DNA of 43,332 nucleotides, from the NCBI GenBank assembly GCA_934569225.1, contig CAKTKC010000025.1:1-43332 (forward strand), read 5' to 3'. A model generated the notes under the pieces. That model was given only the letters and a program-made list of their open reading frames with translations, had not been told where the DNA came from and did no database searches. Positions 22,884 through 32,507 of this stretch are shown one piece after another; position 1 is the stretch's first letter; the number at the start of each line of letters is the position of its first letter. The position numbers and the translations under genes were made by a program. The stretch comes from an uncultured Oscillospiraceae bacterium (GTDB lineage Bacteria; Bacillota; Clostridia; Oscillospirales; Oscillospiraceae).

Positions 22884-24848
22884 TTACGCTTTCACGAGAA
22901 TATCGCTTATATCGGTCTGCTGCCCGCCTGCGGTAAAGGAAATCGTCCCGCCGTCGTGCGTAAGCTGGTAGGTTTCATCCGCCGTGCCCTTCTCCATGAG
23001 GTTGGAGAGCAGGAATGCGGAAGATGCCCCCTTGGAAACAAAGACGATCTTCTCCACGCCCTCCGTCACGAGGGTGCTGATACCGCTGAGCTCTCCCGTC
23101 AGCACGGCAACATCAGCGTCAACGGTGATGGTCAGCACGCCGTCCTTCTGTTCTGCCAAGTGGTCAATGTCCTTGCCATCCTCGTCAATCACTCGGTAGA
23201 GCGGGGCGGCCGGTTTGGACTCTTTTAACCGACTTCCTACATCCAGTATGGTGTTGATCGCCCCGCACTGGTCATACCGCACACACTTTGCGGTTTTCGT
23301 GCCATCGCGCCCATAGGTCGCGTTGTTGTCGGAAACATAGTCCTCAAATAGGTGCCCGAGCTTGCTGCCTACGTCCGTTACCGTGACCGTTTCCGTGCAG
23401 CCGCCTGTGCCGTAGCGCACACACTTTGCCGTCTTGGTTCCGTCCTGTTCGCAGGTGGCGTTGTTGTCGGAAACATACGCCTCCTCGTCAAAGCTATGAC
23501 CCAGCATACTTCCGGTATCCACGACCGTATCTTTTTCCGTACAGCCACCCCTGCCGTAGCGCACGCACTTTATCGTCTTGGTGCCGTCCTGCTCGCAGGT
23601 GGCGTTGTTGTCGGAAACATACGCCTGCCCATCAAAGCTGTGGGACAGGGCAGGGATTTCCTCGGTTTTTGTGTGAGAGGGATCTCTGGTGCAGGTGTAA
23701 GTCCTAATTCCCTTTTCCGTGCAGGTGGCAGGCCTTGTCACCTTGCCGCCGTCCCACGCATGGTTTCCGGTGGGATTGGTGATCGTTTTGTTTGGAGAAC
23801 CCGTCATCGTACTGCCGGGCTCGTAATAGTCGATTTTTCCGCTGGGTTTCAGTGCGCAAATGTCAGGCTTGACCTCCGCACCGTTTACCGGATTATTCTG
23901 ATCGTCACGTACGCCGCCATTGCCGATACCGGCTCCCTGTCCGTCGCTGTCTGCCTTGCCGCCCCGCACCTTCACCTTCGCATCGCCGGAAACCGTGACG
24001 TCTCCGCTGCCGCGTGCATCAAGGCCGCCGCCAATGCCTGCGCCGCACCTGCCTCCGGCGGCACTGACCTCGCCGCCGGAGATCGTGATGTCATTTCCAT
24101 CCCGATGCATCCCGCCGCCGATACCCGCAGCGAACATGCCGCCGGTGGCAGTGACCTTGCCGCCAGAGATGGTGATGTTATTGCCATTGCCCCAACCTCC
24201 GCCGCCGATACCGGCACCGTAGTTGCCGCTATTTGCGGTGACTTCGCCGCCGGTGACAGTGATGTCGCTGCCGTTACCGTAAGCACCGCCACCGATGCCA
24301 GCACCATAACTCCCGCCCCGCGCCGTGACCTTGCCGCCGGTGATGGTGATGTCGCTGCCAGCGCCTCCGCTTCCTCCGCCGATGCCTGCGCCGTCCTGAC
24401 CGCCCTTGGCGTTCAGGGAGCCGTCTTTATCCTCGTCCTGAATGGTCAGATTACCGTCGTTGTTCTTTTCCAGGCCGGCATGAGAGTGACCGCTCTTAAG
24501 CGTGTTGCTTCCGTTCAGCTCGATGTTCACATTGCCCTCGCCGGTCGTGGAAACGGCGGCCTTGCCGGCGCCGCTCACGTCGATGTTTACACCTTCAATA
24601 GTGACGTTTGCGGTCCGGTCCTTCTCCGCATTGATGGTGACGGTGTTTTCCGTCGAGCTTCCCTTAATGACGGGAGCGTTGTCCTCCACAGCGGCTCCGC
24701 CGCCCTGGGATACCGTCTGGCCGTTTTCTCCAGCGCTGATGGTAATGTCGCCGTTCTCCAGATACCATTCCGCCGCTAACGCAGTTACAGACAGGTTAAC
24801 GACCAGCATCAGCGCGATTATCGCGGAAATCAGTCTTCTCATTTTCAT
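22884..24848 (-). CDS. Secreted protein with glycine-rich solenoid repeats and Cys-rich repeats
   Basis: The 654-residue protein has a signal peptide (cleavage after TALAA, about residue 26). A region with (G/A)AGIGGG motifs at 153, 182, 211, 240 and 269 shows a strict 29-residue period with DITITGG and VTA in between, which suggests a right-handed beta-solenoid. A last weaker copy is at 305. Three repeats of about 48 residues follow (403-450, 451-498, 499-541: HSFD...YVSDNNATCEQDGTKT.KCVRYG), preceded by the ATCTEKGIRTYTC module at 375-386 common in clostridial surface proteins. The third copy has lost two Cys. No sortase motif or membrane anchor is seen at the C-terminus. Function is unknown; adhesion or matrix roles are possible. 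Confidence 0.75.
   Translation of the reverse strand: MKMRRLISAIIALMLVVNLSVTALAAEWYLENGDITISAGENGQTVSQGGGAAVEDNAPVIKGSSTENTVTINAEKDRTANVTIEGVNIDVSGAGKAAVSTTGEGNVNIELNGSNTLKSGHSHAGLEKNNDGNLTIQDEDKDGSLNAKGGQDGAGIGGGSGGAGSDITITGGKVTARGGSYGAGIGGGAYGNGSDITVTGGEVTANSGNYGAGIGGGGWGNGNNITISGGKVTATGGMFAAGIGGGMHRDGNDITISGGEVSAAGGRCGAGIGGGLDARGSGDVTVSGDAKVKVRGGKADSDGQGAGIGNGGVRDDQNNPVNGAEVKPDICALKPSGKIDYYEPGSTMTGSPNKTITNPTGNHAWDGGKVTRPATCTEKGIRTYTCTRDPSHTKTEEIPALSHSFDGQAYVSDNNATCEQDGTKTIKCVRYGRGGCTEKDTVVDTGSMLGHSFDEEAYVSDNNATCEQDGTKTAKCVRYGTGGCTETVTVTDVGSKLGHLFEDYVSDNNATYGRDGTKTAKCVRYDQCGAINTILDVGSRLKESKPAAPLYRVIDEDGKDIDHLAEQKDGVLTITVDADVAVLTGELSGISTLVTEGVEKIVFVSKGASSAFLLSNLMEKGTADETYQLTHDGGTISFTAGGQQTDISDILVKA
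23916..24392 (-). repeat. Tandem 87-bp coding repeats (GAGIGGG units)
   Basis: Five units of 29 codons plus one longer unit lie inside the secreted-protein gene. They are similar at DNA level but not identical, which argues for old or selected diversity rather than recent slippage. Confidence 0.75.
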
Positions 24849-24906
24849 TGGATGTACGTTCTCCTTCCTCGTCCTGACCCGTACCCGTCGGGCAGACAGC
24901 CGGGGG

Positions 24907-24949
24907 ATTGCATCGGGATATCTCCCGATGCAATGGGGTACCCCATTGC
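24907..24949 (-). promoter_or_regulatory. Two overlapping perfect palindromes in the 5' leader of the secreted-protein gene
   Basis: One hairpin has 12-bp arms (24907-24918 and 24923-24934) around TATC. The second is a 20-base perfect palindrome (24930-24949, GCAATGGGGT and its complement). They share ATTGC at 24930-24934, so as RNA only one can form fully at a time. They lie about 26-68 bases into the predicted transcript. Confidence 0.55.
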
Positions 24950-24968
24950 GAATTTTCGAAGGCTATTA

Positions 24969-24980
24969 GGTGTATACACC
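24969..24980. promoter_or_regulatory. Candidate operator GGTGTATACACC
   Basis: A perfect 12-base palindrome lies directly after the -10 box of the secreted-protein promoter, where a repressor would block initiation. GntR/YtrA-type or similar regulators use sites of this style, but none is encoded nearby. Confidence 0.4.
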
Positions 24981-24981
24981 A

Positions 24982-25010
24982 ATGGTAGCAGATAACATCC
25001 TTCCTGTCAA
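24982..25010 (-). promoter_or_regulatory. Promoter of the secreted-protein gene
   Basis: On the minus strand, TTGACA (25005-25010) and TACCAT (24982-24987) are 17 bases apart; the -35 box is perfect and the -10 box matches at four positions. Confidence 0.6.
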
Positions 25011-25047
25011 GCATTTTCCCGGCGGATAATTTTCACTGTCTATGCCG

Positions 25048-25076
25048 TTGAATAAACCGTCGGACTATGCTATAAT
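25048..25076 (+). promoter_or_regulatory. Promoter of the GNAT gene
   Basis: TTGAAT (25048-25053) and TATAAT (25071-25076) are 17 bases apart, and a TG one base before the -10 box makes it an extended -10 element. Confidence 0.75.
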
Positions 25077-25158
25077 ACTATTTGATTTCATCATTTTATG
25101 AAAGCCGTTTCACGGCAGACCGCCCAAAAATCTGTCAGGCAAACAGGAGGAAGCAACC

Positions 25159-25689
25159 GTGACCGTGCAAAAAGCGCAAAAAAGTGACATCGACAGCATC
25201 GAAAAAATCTACGACCGCATTCACGACAGCGAGGAACAGGGTCTTGCCGCCATCGGCTGGATCCGCGGCGTCTACCCCACCCGGAAAACGGCGGAAGCCG
25301 CTCTGGAACGGGGCGATCTGTTCGTCATGGCAGACGGCGGGAATGTGGTCGCCGCCGCGGTGATCAACCAAATTCAGGTGTACGAATACAAGGACGCAGC
25401 ATGGAAGCACGCCGCGGAAGACCGGGAGGTCATGGTGCTGCACTGTCTCGTGGTTGACCCCCTGAAAGGCGGCAAGGGTTATGGCCGGGATTTTGTCGCG
25501 TTTTATGAGGACTACGCGAAGCGGCACGGCTGCCCCGCCCTCCGCATGGACACCAACGTAAAAAATAAGCGGGCGCGGAAGCTGTACCATGCCCTGGGAT
25601 ACGAGGAAGTCGGCATTGTGCAGTGCGTTTTCAACGGCATTCCCGATGTGCATCTGGTGTGTCTGGAAAAATATCTGGGGAAAAATTGA
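25159..25689 (+). CDS. GNAT family N-acetyltransferase
   Basis: The 176-residue protein has the GNAT fold: VMVLHCLVVDP (about 91-101) leads into the acetyl-CoA loop KGGKGYGRDFV (about 103-113), and NKRARKLYHALGYEEVG (about 138-154) is the usual C-terminal motif. The start is GTG, with GGAGG 8 bases upstream. It is a single-gene unit with its own promoter and terminator. The acceptor (small molecule, peptide or protein) cannot be inferred. Confidence 0.88.
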   Translation: MTVQKAQKSDIDSIEKIYDRIHDSEEQGLAAIGWIRGVYPTRKTAEAALERGDLFVMADGGNVVAAAVINQIQVYEYKDAAWKHAAEDREVMVLHCLVVDPLKGGKGYGRDFVAFYEDYAKRHGCPALRMDTNVKNKRARKLYHALGYEEVGIVQCVFNGIPDVHLVCLEKYLGKN

Positions 25690-25693
25690 AAAA

Positions 25694-25738
25694 GCTCCCT
25701 TCCCGACAAAATGCTGTCAGGAAGGGAGCCCGTTTTTT
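25694..25738 (+). terminator. Terminator between the GNAT and LTA synthase genes
   Basis: GCTCCCTTCC (25694-25703) pairs with GGAAGGGAGC (25720-25729), followed by CCGTTTTTT. An inner GACA/TGTC pair adds to it. A-runs on the other side allow use by the converging gene too. Confidence 0.85.
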
Positions 25739-27656
25739 AGTTGGCAGAAGTGTTATTCTTATAGTAATCCGTGTCCAGAATCAGATTGTTGATCCGCACG
25801 AACTGCTGAACCCTTTCGGCCATCGCGTCAAGGGTTTCGCTGCTGGCCTCCGCTTCGCCGCCGGTGATGTTGAGGACGCGCTCCGTCCCCGCGTCGTAGG
25901 CGATGCCTCCGGCAATCCAGCTGCCGTCGGAGAACAGGGCGTAACCCTCATAGGTGGGGTCAAAGGCGTCCCGGCCTATGTAGTCGTAGGGACTGTCCAC
26001 CCCCAGGAGATTCAGCATCGTAGGCAGGAGGTCAGAGGTGTTCAGCGTCTTGTCCACCTCCATGGGCTGCAAATCCGTGCTCCAGATGAAGCAGGGCGTC
26101 TTCTCCAGCAGCAGGGCGTCGTCCACCCCGGAAAGGGCGTACAGGGACGCTTCGTCCTTGTAGCCGTAGGTGTAGTGGTCGGTAACGCCGATGATAACGG
26201 TGTTTTCCAGCTGTCCCTTGTCCTCCAGCTCCTGAAGCAGTCGGGCAAACAGATCGTCCACCAGCTTGGCCTTGAGATAGGCGCAGTCCGTTTCCTCGTT
26301 GCCCGTAAGCCCCCGGAACTCCGGGTACTTTTTCAGCGCCCAGTAGCTCAGAACCTCGTTGTACTTGTAGCTTAAGTGGGCGGAACGGGTGATGATAAAG
26401 TTCAGAGTCAGCTGTCCCTCCCGGAAGAACTCGGCATTCAGGCCGGGATTGTCGAACAGCAGCTGATCGTCATAAAGAAGTTTTTCCTCGTCCGCGCCGA
26501 TGTAGTCCCCGTAGCAGACGTACTCCGAATACCCCATGGCAGGAGAGAACACTCCCCGGCTGTAAAAGCTGGGATCGTTATAGTGGAAGGTCTTGGCGGA
26601 ATACCCCTCCTTGGTCAGCAGACTGGCGAGGGACTGGCGGTAGGTATTCGTGATGTAGTCGAAGGCATAGCCGCCCTGACTGCTCAGGAACGAGCCGGTA
26701 TTCACGCAGAACTCCGAATTGAAGGTGCGGATGCCACCGTAGCCCGGCGTGTAGAAGTGAATGAAGGAAATGCCCTCGGACATGAGTCGATTCAGCGTGG
26801 GGGTGTACTCCCCGATCATCCAGTCGTCCATGGACTCCATGAGCACCAGAACCACGTTTTTCCCTTCCAGCAGGCCGGTCATTTCGTTGTCGCCGCCCAC
26901 AGTCCGGTTGGCAAAATAGGCGTTGATCTCCGCTTTCCCTGCCTTCTGCGCCGCGGCATAGCTCGGCGTCAGGGGGTAGATACCGTTCTTGTAGATGTCC
27001 TTTTCCAGCGTCTGGTACAGGCCGCAGACCTGATACAGCCGGTGGGCGTTGAACATGTTGTCATAGGCCGCCTCAGCAGACTGAACTCTGCCGTAATCGG
27101 AGGAAGCATACCGGATGTCGCCGTCCTGCAAAAACACCATCTGGGGCAGGCAGGCCGCTCCTACCGACGCGGCGATGGCAACCGCCGCAGCTGCGATGCC
27201 GGTTGACCATTTCTGCTTCCACTTTGGGAATTTTATCAGAATCACGATGCCCTGCACCGCCAGCGCCGCCAGTCCCAGCCACCAGGCGACGGGGTAGCTC
27301 AGCAGGACGGAAAAATAGTCCGACCCTTCGGAGGCATAGCGGAAATCCGACAGCCACATCATCTCGGAAAACAGGTAGAAATACCCCGTCTCCACAGCGG
27401 CGTAAATCGCGGCGACGAAATACAAAATACCGTACACCACTCTCCCCGCCCTGGCCGGAAACAGCCTGACAAAGCCGCTTAAGATTGCCGCCCACAAAGC
27501 GCCGAAAGCCAGCGGCCAGAGCTGCGCCAACCGGAACTCCTCCGTATTCAGGGATAAAAAGAGAAAGGCAAACACTTCTACCAGAAAGAAGGACAGCGGC
27601 AGGAAAAGAAAATGTATACGCCGCCGCGTTTTTTGTTTGCCCGAGGTCGTGCCCAC
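25737..27656 (-). CDS. LTA synthase family protein (membrane sulfatase-fold phosphoglycerol transferase)
   Basis: The 639-residue protein has five N-terminal membrane segments (within about 15-170) and an extracellular sulfatase-type domain. Likely active-site residues are Glu274 (LMES), the nucleophile Thr311 (GGIRTFNSEF), His427 (RSAHLS) and Asp493-His494 (VTDHYTYG), matching the LtaS pattern. It would add glycerol-phosphate, or a related group, to a membrane lipid or glycan; substrate may not be classical type I LTA. The start is GTG with AAAGGAG about 10 bases upstream. An extended -10 box (TGATACAAT) lies at 27689-27694. Confidence 0.88.
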   Translation of the reverse strand: MGTTSGKQKTRRRIHFLFLPLSFFLVEVFAFLFLSLNTEEFRLAQLWPLAFGALWAAILSGFVRLFPARAGRVVYGILYFVAAIYAAVETGYFYLFSEMMWLSDFRYASEGSDYFSVLLSYPVAWWLGLAALAVQGIVILIKFPKWKQKWSTGIAAAAVAIAASVGAACLPQMVFLQDGDIRYASSDYGRVQSAEAAYDNMFNAHRLYQVCGLYQTLEKDIYKNGIYPLTPSYAAAQKAGKAEINAYFANRTVGGDNEMTGLLEGKNVVLVLMESMDDWMIGEYTPTLNRLMSEGISFIHFYTPGYGGIRTFNSEFCVNTGSFLSSQGGYAFDYITNTYRQSLASLLTKEGYSAKTFHYNDPSFYSRGVFSPAMGYSEYVCYGDYIGADEEKLLYDDQLLFDNPGLNAEFFREGQLTLNFIITRSAHLSYKYNEVLSYWALKKYPEFRGLTGNEETDCAYLKAKLVDDLFARLLQELEDKGQLENTVIIGVTDHYTYGYKDEASLYALSGVDDALLLEKTPCFIWSTDLQPMEVDKTLNTSDLLPTMLNLLGVDSPYDYIGRDAFDPTYEGYALFSDGSWIAGGIAYDAGTERVLNITGGEAEASSETLDAMAERVQQFVRINNLILDTDYYKNNTSAN

Positions 27657-27688
27657 GAATCATCCGCTCCTTTATCGAAACTCAGGGT

Positions 27689-27697
27689 ATTGTATCA
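27689..27697 (-). promoter_or_regulatory. Extended -10 promoter of the LTA synthase gene
   Basis: On the minus strand TACAAT (27689-27694) is preceded by TGA, giving an extended -10 element about 33 bases before the start codon. No good -35 box was found. Confidence 0.4.
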
Positions 27698-27766
27698 CAA
27701 AATGCCGCAAATGTATACTTAAGAATTCCTTGTCTCGATATTTTTCACAAAAAATTTATTTTCCTC

Positions 27767-27795
27767 TTGTAAAATCTTCCTAATTGACGTATACT
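27767..27795 (+). promoter_or_regulatory. Promoter of asnS
   Basis: TTGTAA (27767-27772) and TATACT (27790-27795) are 17 bases apart, 45 bases before the start codon. The short leader leaves no room for a T-box. Confidence 0.65.
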
Positions 27796-27839
27796 TAGGA
27801 AAGCTTTGAAGAAATCAGTAAGGAGAGAGGACACCCATT

Positions 27840-29231
<1,392 letters not shown>

Positions 29232-29244
29232 TTGCAGCGGCTTT

Positions 29245-29279
29245 AAAAGGCGAACCGTTTGGAACGGTTCGCCTTTTTT
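29245..29279 (+). terminator. asnS terminator
   Basis: AAAAGGCGAACCGTT (29245-29259) pairs with AACGGTTCGCCTTTT (29263-29277) with a 3-base loop, running into a T-tract. Confidence 0.9.
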
Positions 29280-29300
29280 GATGGTGATTATCCCAGACGG

Positions 29301-29336
29301 AAAACCGCCCGAAAGAAGCGAGCTTCTTTCGGGCGG
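29301..29336 (-). terminator. Terminator of the purine permease gene
   Basis: CCGCCCGAAAGAAGC (29305-29319) and its complement (29322-29336) form a near-perfect palindromic stem; on the minus strand TTTT follows. It lies 20 bases past the stop codon. Confidence 0.8.
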
Positions 29337-29356
29337 AAATTCATTTTGTGTCAGGA

Positions 29357-30796
29357 TTACACAGCCAGGAAGAACTTCACCAGGAACAGAGCGGAGATCA
29401 CGTAGGTCAGGACGGAAACTTCCTTGGCCTTGCCGCCGAAAATCTTCATGATGGTGTAGGAAATCAGACCCAGGCCGATGGCGTGGCCGATGGAGCCGGA
29501 GATGGGCATACCGATGAGCATCAGCGCCACGGGAACCATCTGATCCATATCGTCGAAGTCGACCCGCTTCAGACCCTGGAGCATCAGGATGCCCACGTAG
29601 ATCAGAGCAGCGGAGGTGGCAGCGGCGGGGATGATGGCGGCGATGGGGGCGATGAAGATGCAGGCCAGGAACAGCAGGCCGGTGACAACGGCGGTCAGAC
29701 CGGTGCGGCCGCCGGCCTCAACACCGGAAGCGGACTCGATGAAGGTGGTGATGGTGGAAGTACCGGTGCAGGCGCCGGCGATGGTGCCGATGGCGTCGGA
29801 CAGCAGGGCTTCCTTCATGTTGGGCATATCGCCCTTCTCGTCCACCATGCCGGCGCGGGAGGCGGTGCCGACCAAAGTGCCGATGGTGTCGAACATGTCA
29901 ATGATGCAGAAGGTGATGATCAGGGTGATGGCGGTGAACCAGCCGATTTCCATGAAGCCGGCGAAGTTGAACTTGAACAGGGTAACCTTGGCCATATCGG
30001 CGAAGGGAGGCAGGAAGGAAGCGGTAGCCAGGGAGGCGAAGGGGTTGGTGTGCAGGAAGGCGAAGGAGCCGACCCAGTAAATCACGGAAGCGACGAGCAT
30101 ACCGTACAGCACGGAACCCTTGATGCCCTTCTTGGACATCGCCAGGATGACAAACAGGCCGACAAACATGGTCACGACGGTCAGGATCATGGTGGCGAAA
30201 CCGGCGTCGCCCATGTTGCCCTGGAGATAGCTGGGGGTCAGAGCGCCGAAGAAGTCCCGCATGACGTAGAAGGGAGTGGTGAAGCCGTTGCCCTCTGCGT
30301 AGATGCCCACGTTGGAGCCCAGGCCGATGTTCATCAGCATCAGGCCGATGGCGGGAGAGATTCCCAGACGGATGCCGAGGGGAATGGCCTCCACAATCTT
30401 CTCGCGGACGTTGAAGATGGACAGGACAACGAAGACGATGCCCTCAAGCAGGATGATGACCAGAGCGGCCTGGAAGGAAGCCACGTAGGTCATGCCGGTC
30501 ATGGCAACGATGTTGCCGACGACCACGGCAAAGAAGCTGTTCAGACCCATACCGGGAGCCATTGCGAAGGGCTTGTTGGCCAGGAACGCCATGCAGAACG
30601 TACCGATGGCAGACGCGATGCAGGTTGCCAGGAACACGCCGTTCCACAGATCCTGTCCGGCGGCACCGAAGCCGGTGAGCAGGTTCGGGTTCAACGCGAT
30701 GATGTAGGCCATCGTCATGAACGTCGTGAGGCCAGCCACGACCTCAGTCTTGACGGTGGTCTTGTTCTCGGAGAGCTTGAAAACTTTCTCTAACAT
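29357..30796 (-). CDS. NCS2 family purine permease, AzgA type
   Basis: From the ATG at 30796 (AGAAAGG 8 bases upstream) the protein has 479 residues and about 12-14 membrane segments. The N-terminal VKTEVVAGLTTFMTMAYI (about 14-31) and internal FDTIGTLVGTA (about 272-282) are typical of the AzgA branch (COG2252), which imports adenine, guanine or hypoxanthine by proton symport. An in-frame start at 30853 is upstream of the likely transcription start. No purine riboswitch or clear PurR box was found before it. Confidence 0.92.
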   Translation of the reverse strand: MLEKVFKLSENKTTVKTEVVAGLTTFMTMAYIIALNPNLLTGFGAAGQDLWNGVFLATCIASAIGTFCMAFLANKPFAMAPGMGLNSFFAVVVGNIVAMTGMTYVASFQAALVIILLEGIVFVVLSIFNVREKIVEAIPLGIRLGISPAIGLMLMNIGLGSNVGIYAEGNGFTTPFYVMRDFFGALTPSYLQGNMGDAGFATMILTVVTMFVGLFVILAMSKKGIKGSVLYGMLVASVIYWVGSFAFLHTNPFASLATASFLPPFADMAKVTLFKFNFAGFMEIGWFTAITLIITFCIIDMFDTIGTLVGTASRAGMVDEKGDMPNMKEALLSDAIGTIAGACTGTSTITTFIESASGVEAGGRTGLTAVVTGLLFLACIFIAPIAAIIPAAATSAALIYVGILMLQGLKRVDFDDMDQMVPVALMLIGMPISGSIGHAIGLGLISYTIMKIFGGKAKEVSVLTYVISALFLVKFFLAV

Positions 30797-30851
30797 AGTA
30801 TCGACCTTTCTTTTTAGTTTTCCGGCTAAGCCGGTGGAAAAGTACAGTTCC

Positions 30852-30879
30852 ATTGTAACATTTTACAAAAATAATACAA
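30852..30879 (-). promoter_or_regulatory. Promoter of the purine permease gene
   Basis: On the minus strand TTGTAT (30874-30879) and TACAAT (30852-30857) are 16 bases apart, with TG one base before the -10 box. The leader is about 50 bases. Confidence 0.6.
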
Positions 30880-31020
30880 TACAGAAGACAACACAAACTT
30901 GTGAACAAATTATGTCCTGTTTTCGTCGTTTTGACAAATATCCGTTTTTCCCGGCGTTTTATAGGGCAATTCCTTCGGATTTTCACCCGGTTTGGAAACA
31001 TATCTATGATACTAGTTTTA

Positions 31021-31188
31021 AATAAAACGGTTAAAAACCGTTTTATTCGGCTGCTGTTTCAGCAGCCAGCGGCGTAGCCGCAAAAAACGTAAGTCCATAC
31101 ATTTCTCGCCGCCACCGGCGGCCTGCGAAGGATTCGCAGGATAAAATGGTGTTAACCATTTTATCGAGAAATAGTATGAACGGCCGTT
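31021..31188. repeat. Array of small perfect hairpins in mirror order
   Basis: Six stem-loops with 3-4 base loops lie in 144 bases: 12 bp (31021-31047), 8 bp (31049-31067), 5 bp (31069-31081), then a 26-base spacer, 6 bp (31108-31122), 8 bp (31122-31140), 10 bp (31141-31164). The order AT-rich, GC, GC, spacer, GC, GC, AT-rich is mirrored. ATTTCTCG (31101-31108) pairs with CGAGAAAT (31165-31172) and encloses the last three. A palindrome AACGGCCGTT (31179-31188) closes the series. No coding frame is supported. It is probably a dispersed intergenic element or a structured RNA. Confidence 0.6.
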
Positions 31189-31218
31189 TCCATCACGCCG
31201 GAATAAACATGAATTTTT

Positions 31219-31252
31219 AAGGAGCTTCCCTGAAAAATCAGGGAAGCTCCTT
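31219..31252 (-). terminator. Hairpin after the M28 peptidase gene
   Basis: AAGGAGCTTCCCTGA (31219-31233) pairs fully with 31238-31252 around AAAA. It lies 28 bases past the peptidase stop. No U-tract follows on either strand, so it may be an inefficient terminator or a 3'-end stabiliser. Confidence 0.5.
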
Positions 31253-31280
31253 GTTGCTAAGATTCTGTTTTTGGCTACTT

Positions 31281-32507
31281 TTACTGCTTCGGCGCACGCT
31301 TCCGGCAGAGGTAAATGTCCAGCTTTTCCTTCATGTTCTCCGGCATCTCCCGTGCTACGGGGCACCGGACGGCGTTCGCCATGCGCTCCGTAAAGGCGAT
31401 GAGGAAATCCGTATCCAGCACCATCTGCTCGCCCTTCATCAGTGCCATGGTGTCATAGCTGTTGTGGATGGTGGCAGTATTGTGGGGCGCAACGCGGGCG
31501 AAGGACACGGCAGGAACGCCCTTGTCGGCAAAGGGGGTGGAGTCGCTGGAATACACGTCCTGCTTCGCCTCCACCGGGAAGCCCAGCTCGTCGCCCAGGT
31601 AGGAAATGTAATGGCACAGCTTTTCCTCGCCGGTGACGCAGGAGATGAACTTACCCATGATGCAGCCGATCATGTCCAGATTGATGTTCAGCACGCAGTT
31701 TTTGATCTTCTCCTCGTCGGCACAGTAAGCCTTGGAGCCCAGCAGTCCCCGCTCTTCGCTGCCGCACCAGATGAAACGCAAGCCGTAACGGTGGGGATGC
31801 GCCGCGAAATGCTCCGCGATGCCCAGAAGTCCCAGGGAGCCGGACATGTTGTCATAAGCGCCCTGTGACAAGGATGTGGAGTCATAGTGGGCGGTGAAGG
31901 CGATATACTCGTCCACCTGTCCCGGCATGTCCAGAACGACGTTGCGGGACTGGCCGGTGTACTCCTCCTGCTTCAGCGTGATCTTCGCCGTGGAAGCCCC
32001 CTTGCATATCAGCTCCACCGCGTCCTTGACGTTGATGTTCACGCCGGGGATCCGGTTTCCGTTGTGGACGTAAGAGCGCAGCTCCCGCTGGTCGATGTCC
32101 CGGTCGGTGTAATTGGTGTTTCCGTCATAGGTGACGAAGCCCACCGCGCCGTTTTCCAGCAGGTCGTGATACATCCAGTAGCCCAGATAGCCGTCGATCA
32201 TCACGATTTTCCCCCGGCACCGGCTCAGCGCGTAGGGGCTGGAATCCCGCAAATAATAGAACGGCGCTTCCACCTCTCCGCTTCCGGCACACAGATAGCC
32301 CTTGCAGGTCACGTCCTGGCCGTCTACCTGGAAAACCGCCTCCTGAATTTCGGACATCGGCACGTCGAAGGGCACGATCTCAGCTTTCAGCCCCAATCCG
32401 GCGACCTTATCTTGTAAATACTGCGCCGCGCGCAGTTCCTCCGGGCTGCCGCCGGTGCGGATATAGGCCGTATCCGCAAAAATTTTCATAATCTGTTCCG
32501 TATTCAT
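31281..32507 (-). CDS. M28 family zinc metallopeptidase with PA-like insert
   Basis: The 408-residue protein has the M28 di-zinc site: His207 (TAHYDS), Asp219 (YDNMSGS), the Glu251-Glu252 pair (SEERGLLGS), Asp278 (NLDMIGC) and His348 (TIHNSYD). Residues about 65-180 look like a protease-associated domain inserted before the catalytic core. No signal peptide is visible, so a cytoplasmic aminopeptidase is likely. Its ATG overlaps the end of the flavoprotein gene by 4 bases. It is the last gene of an RpiR-led operon, an unusual setting for a peptidase. Confidence 0.87.
   Translation of the reverse strand: MNTEQIMKIFADTAYIRTGGSPEELRAAQYLQDKVAGLGLKAEIVPFDVPMSEIQEAVFQVDGQDVTCKGYLCAGSGEVEAPFYYLRDSSPYALSRCRGKIVMIDGYLGYWMYHDLLENGAVGFVTYDGNTNYTDRDIDQRELRSYVHNGNRIPGVNINVKDAVELICKGASTAKITLKQEEYTGQSRNVVLDMPGQVDEYIAFTAHYDSTSLSQGAYDNMSGSLGLLGIAEHFAAHPHRYGLRFIWCGSEERGLLGSKAYCADEEKIKNCVLNINLDMIGCIMGKFISCVTGEEKLCHYISYLGDELGFPVEAKQDVYSSDSTPFADKGVPAVSFARVAPHNTATIHNSYDTMALMKGEQMVLDTDFLIAFTERMANAVRCPVAREMPENMKEKLDIYLCRKRAPKQ

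Noticed and set aside
23916..24392. CRISPR-like regularly spaced repeats
   Set aside because: The repeats are in frame, 87 bp long, encode GAGIGGG units and have no unique spacers, so they are coding repeats.
27796..27839. T-box leader for asnS
   Set aside because: Only about 40 bases separate the promoter and the start codon, too short for a T-box.
29348..30793. 481-codon open frame antisense to the purine permease
   Set aside because: Extreme Gly/Asp/His/Gln content and full overlap with a clear AzgA-type gene mark it as a shadow.
30797..31020. Purine riboswitch or cobalamin riboswitch before the purine permease
   Set aside because: The leader after the predicted start site is only about 50 bases. 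A GGGTGAAAATCC string further upstream resembles part of a cobalamin element, but the required core is absent.
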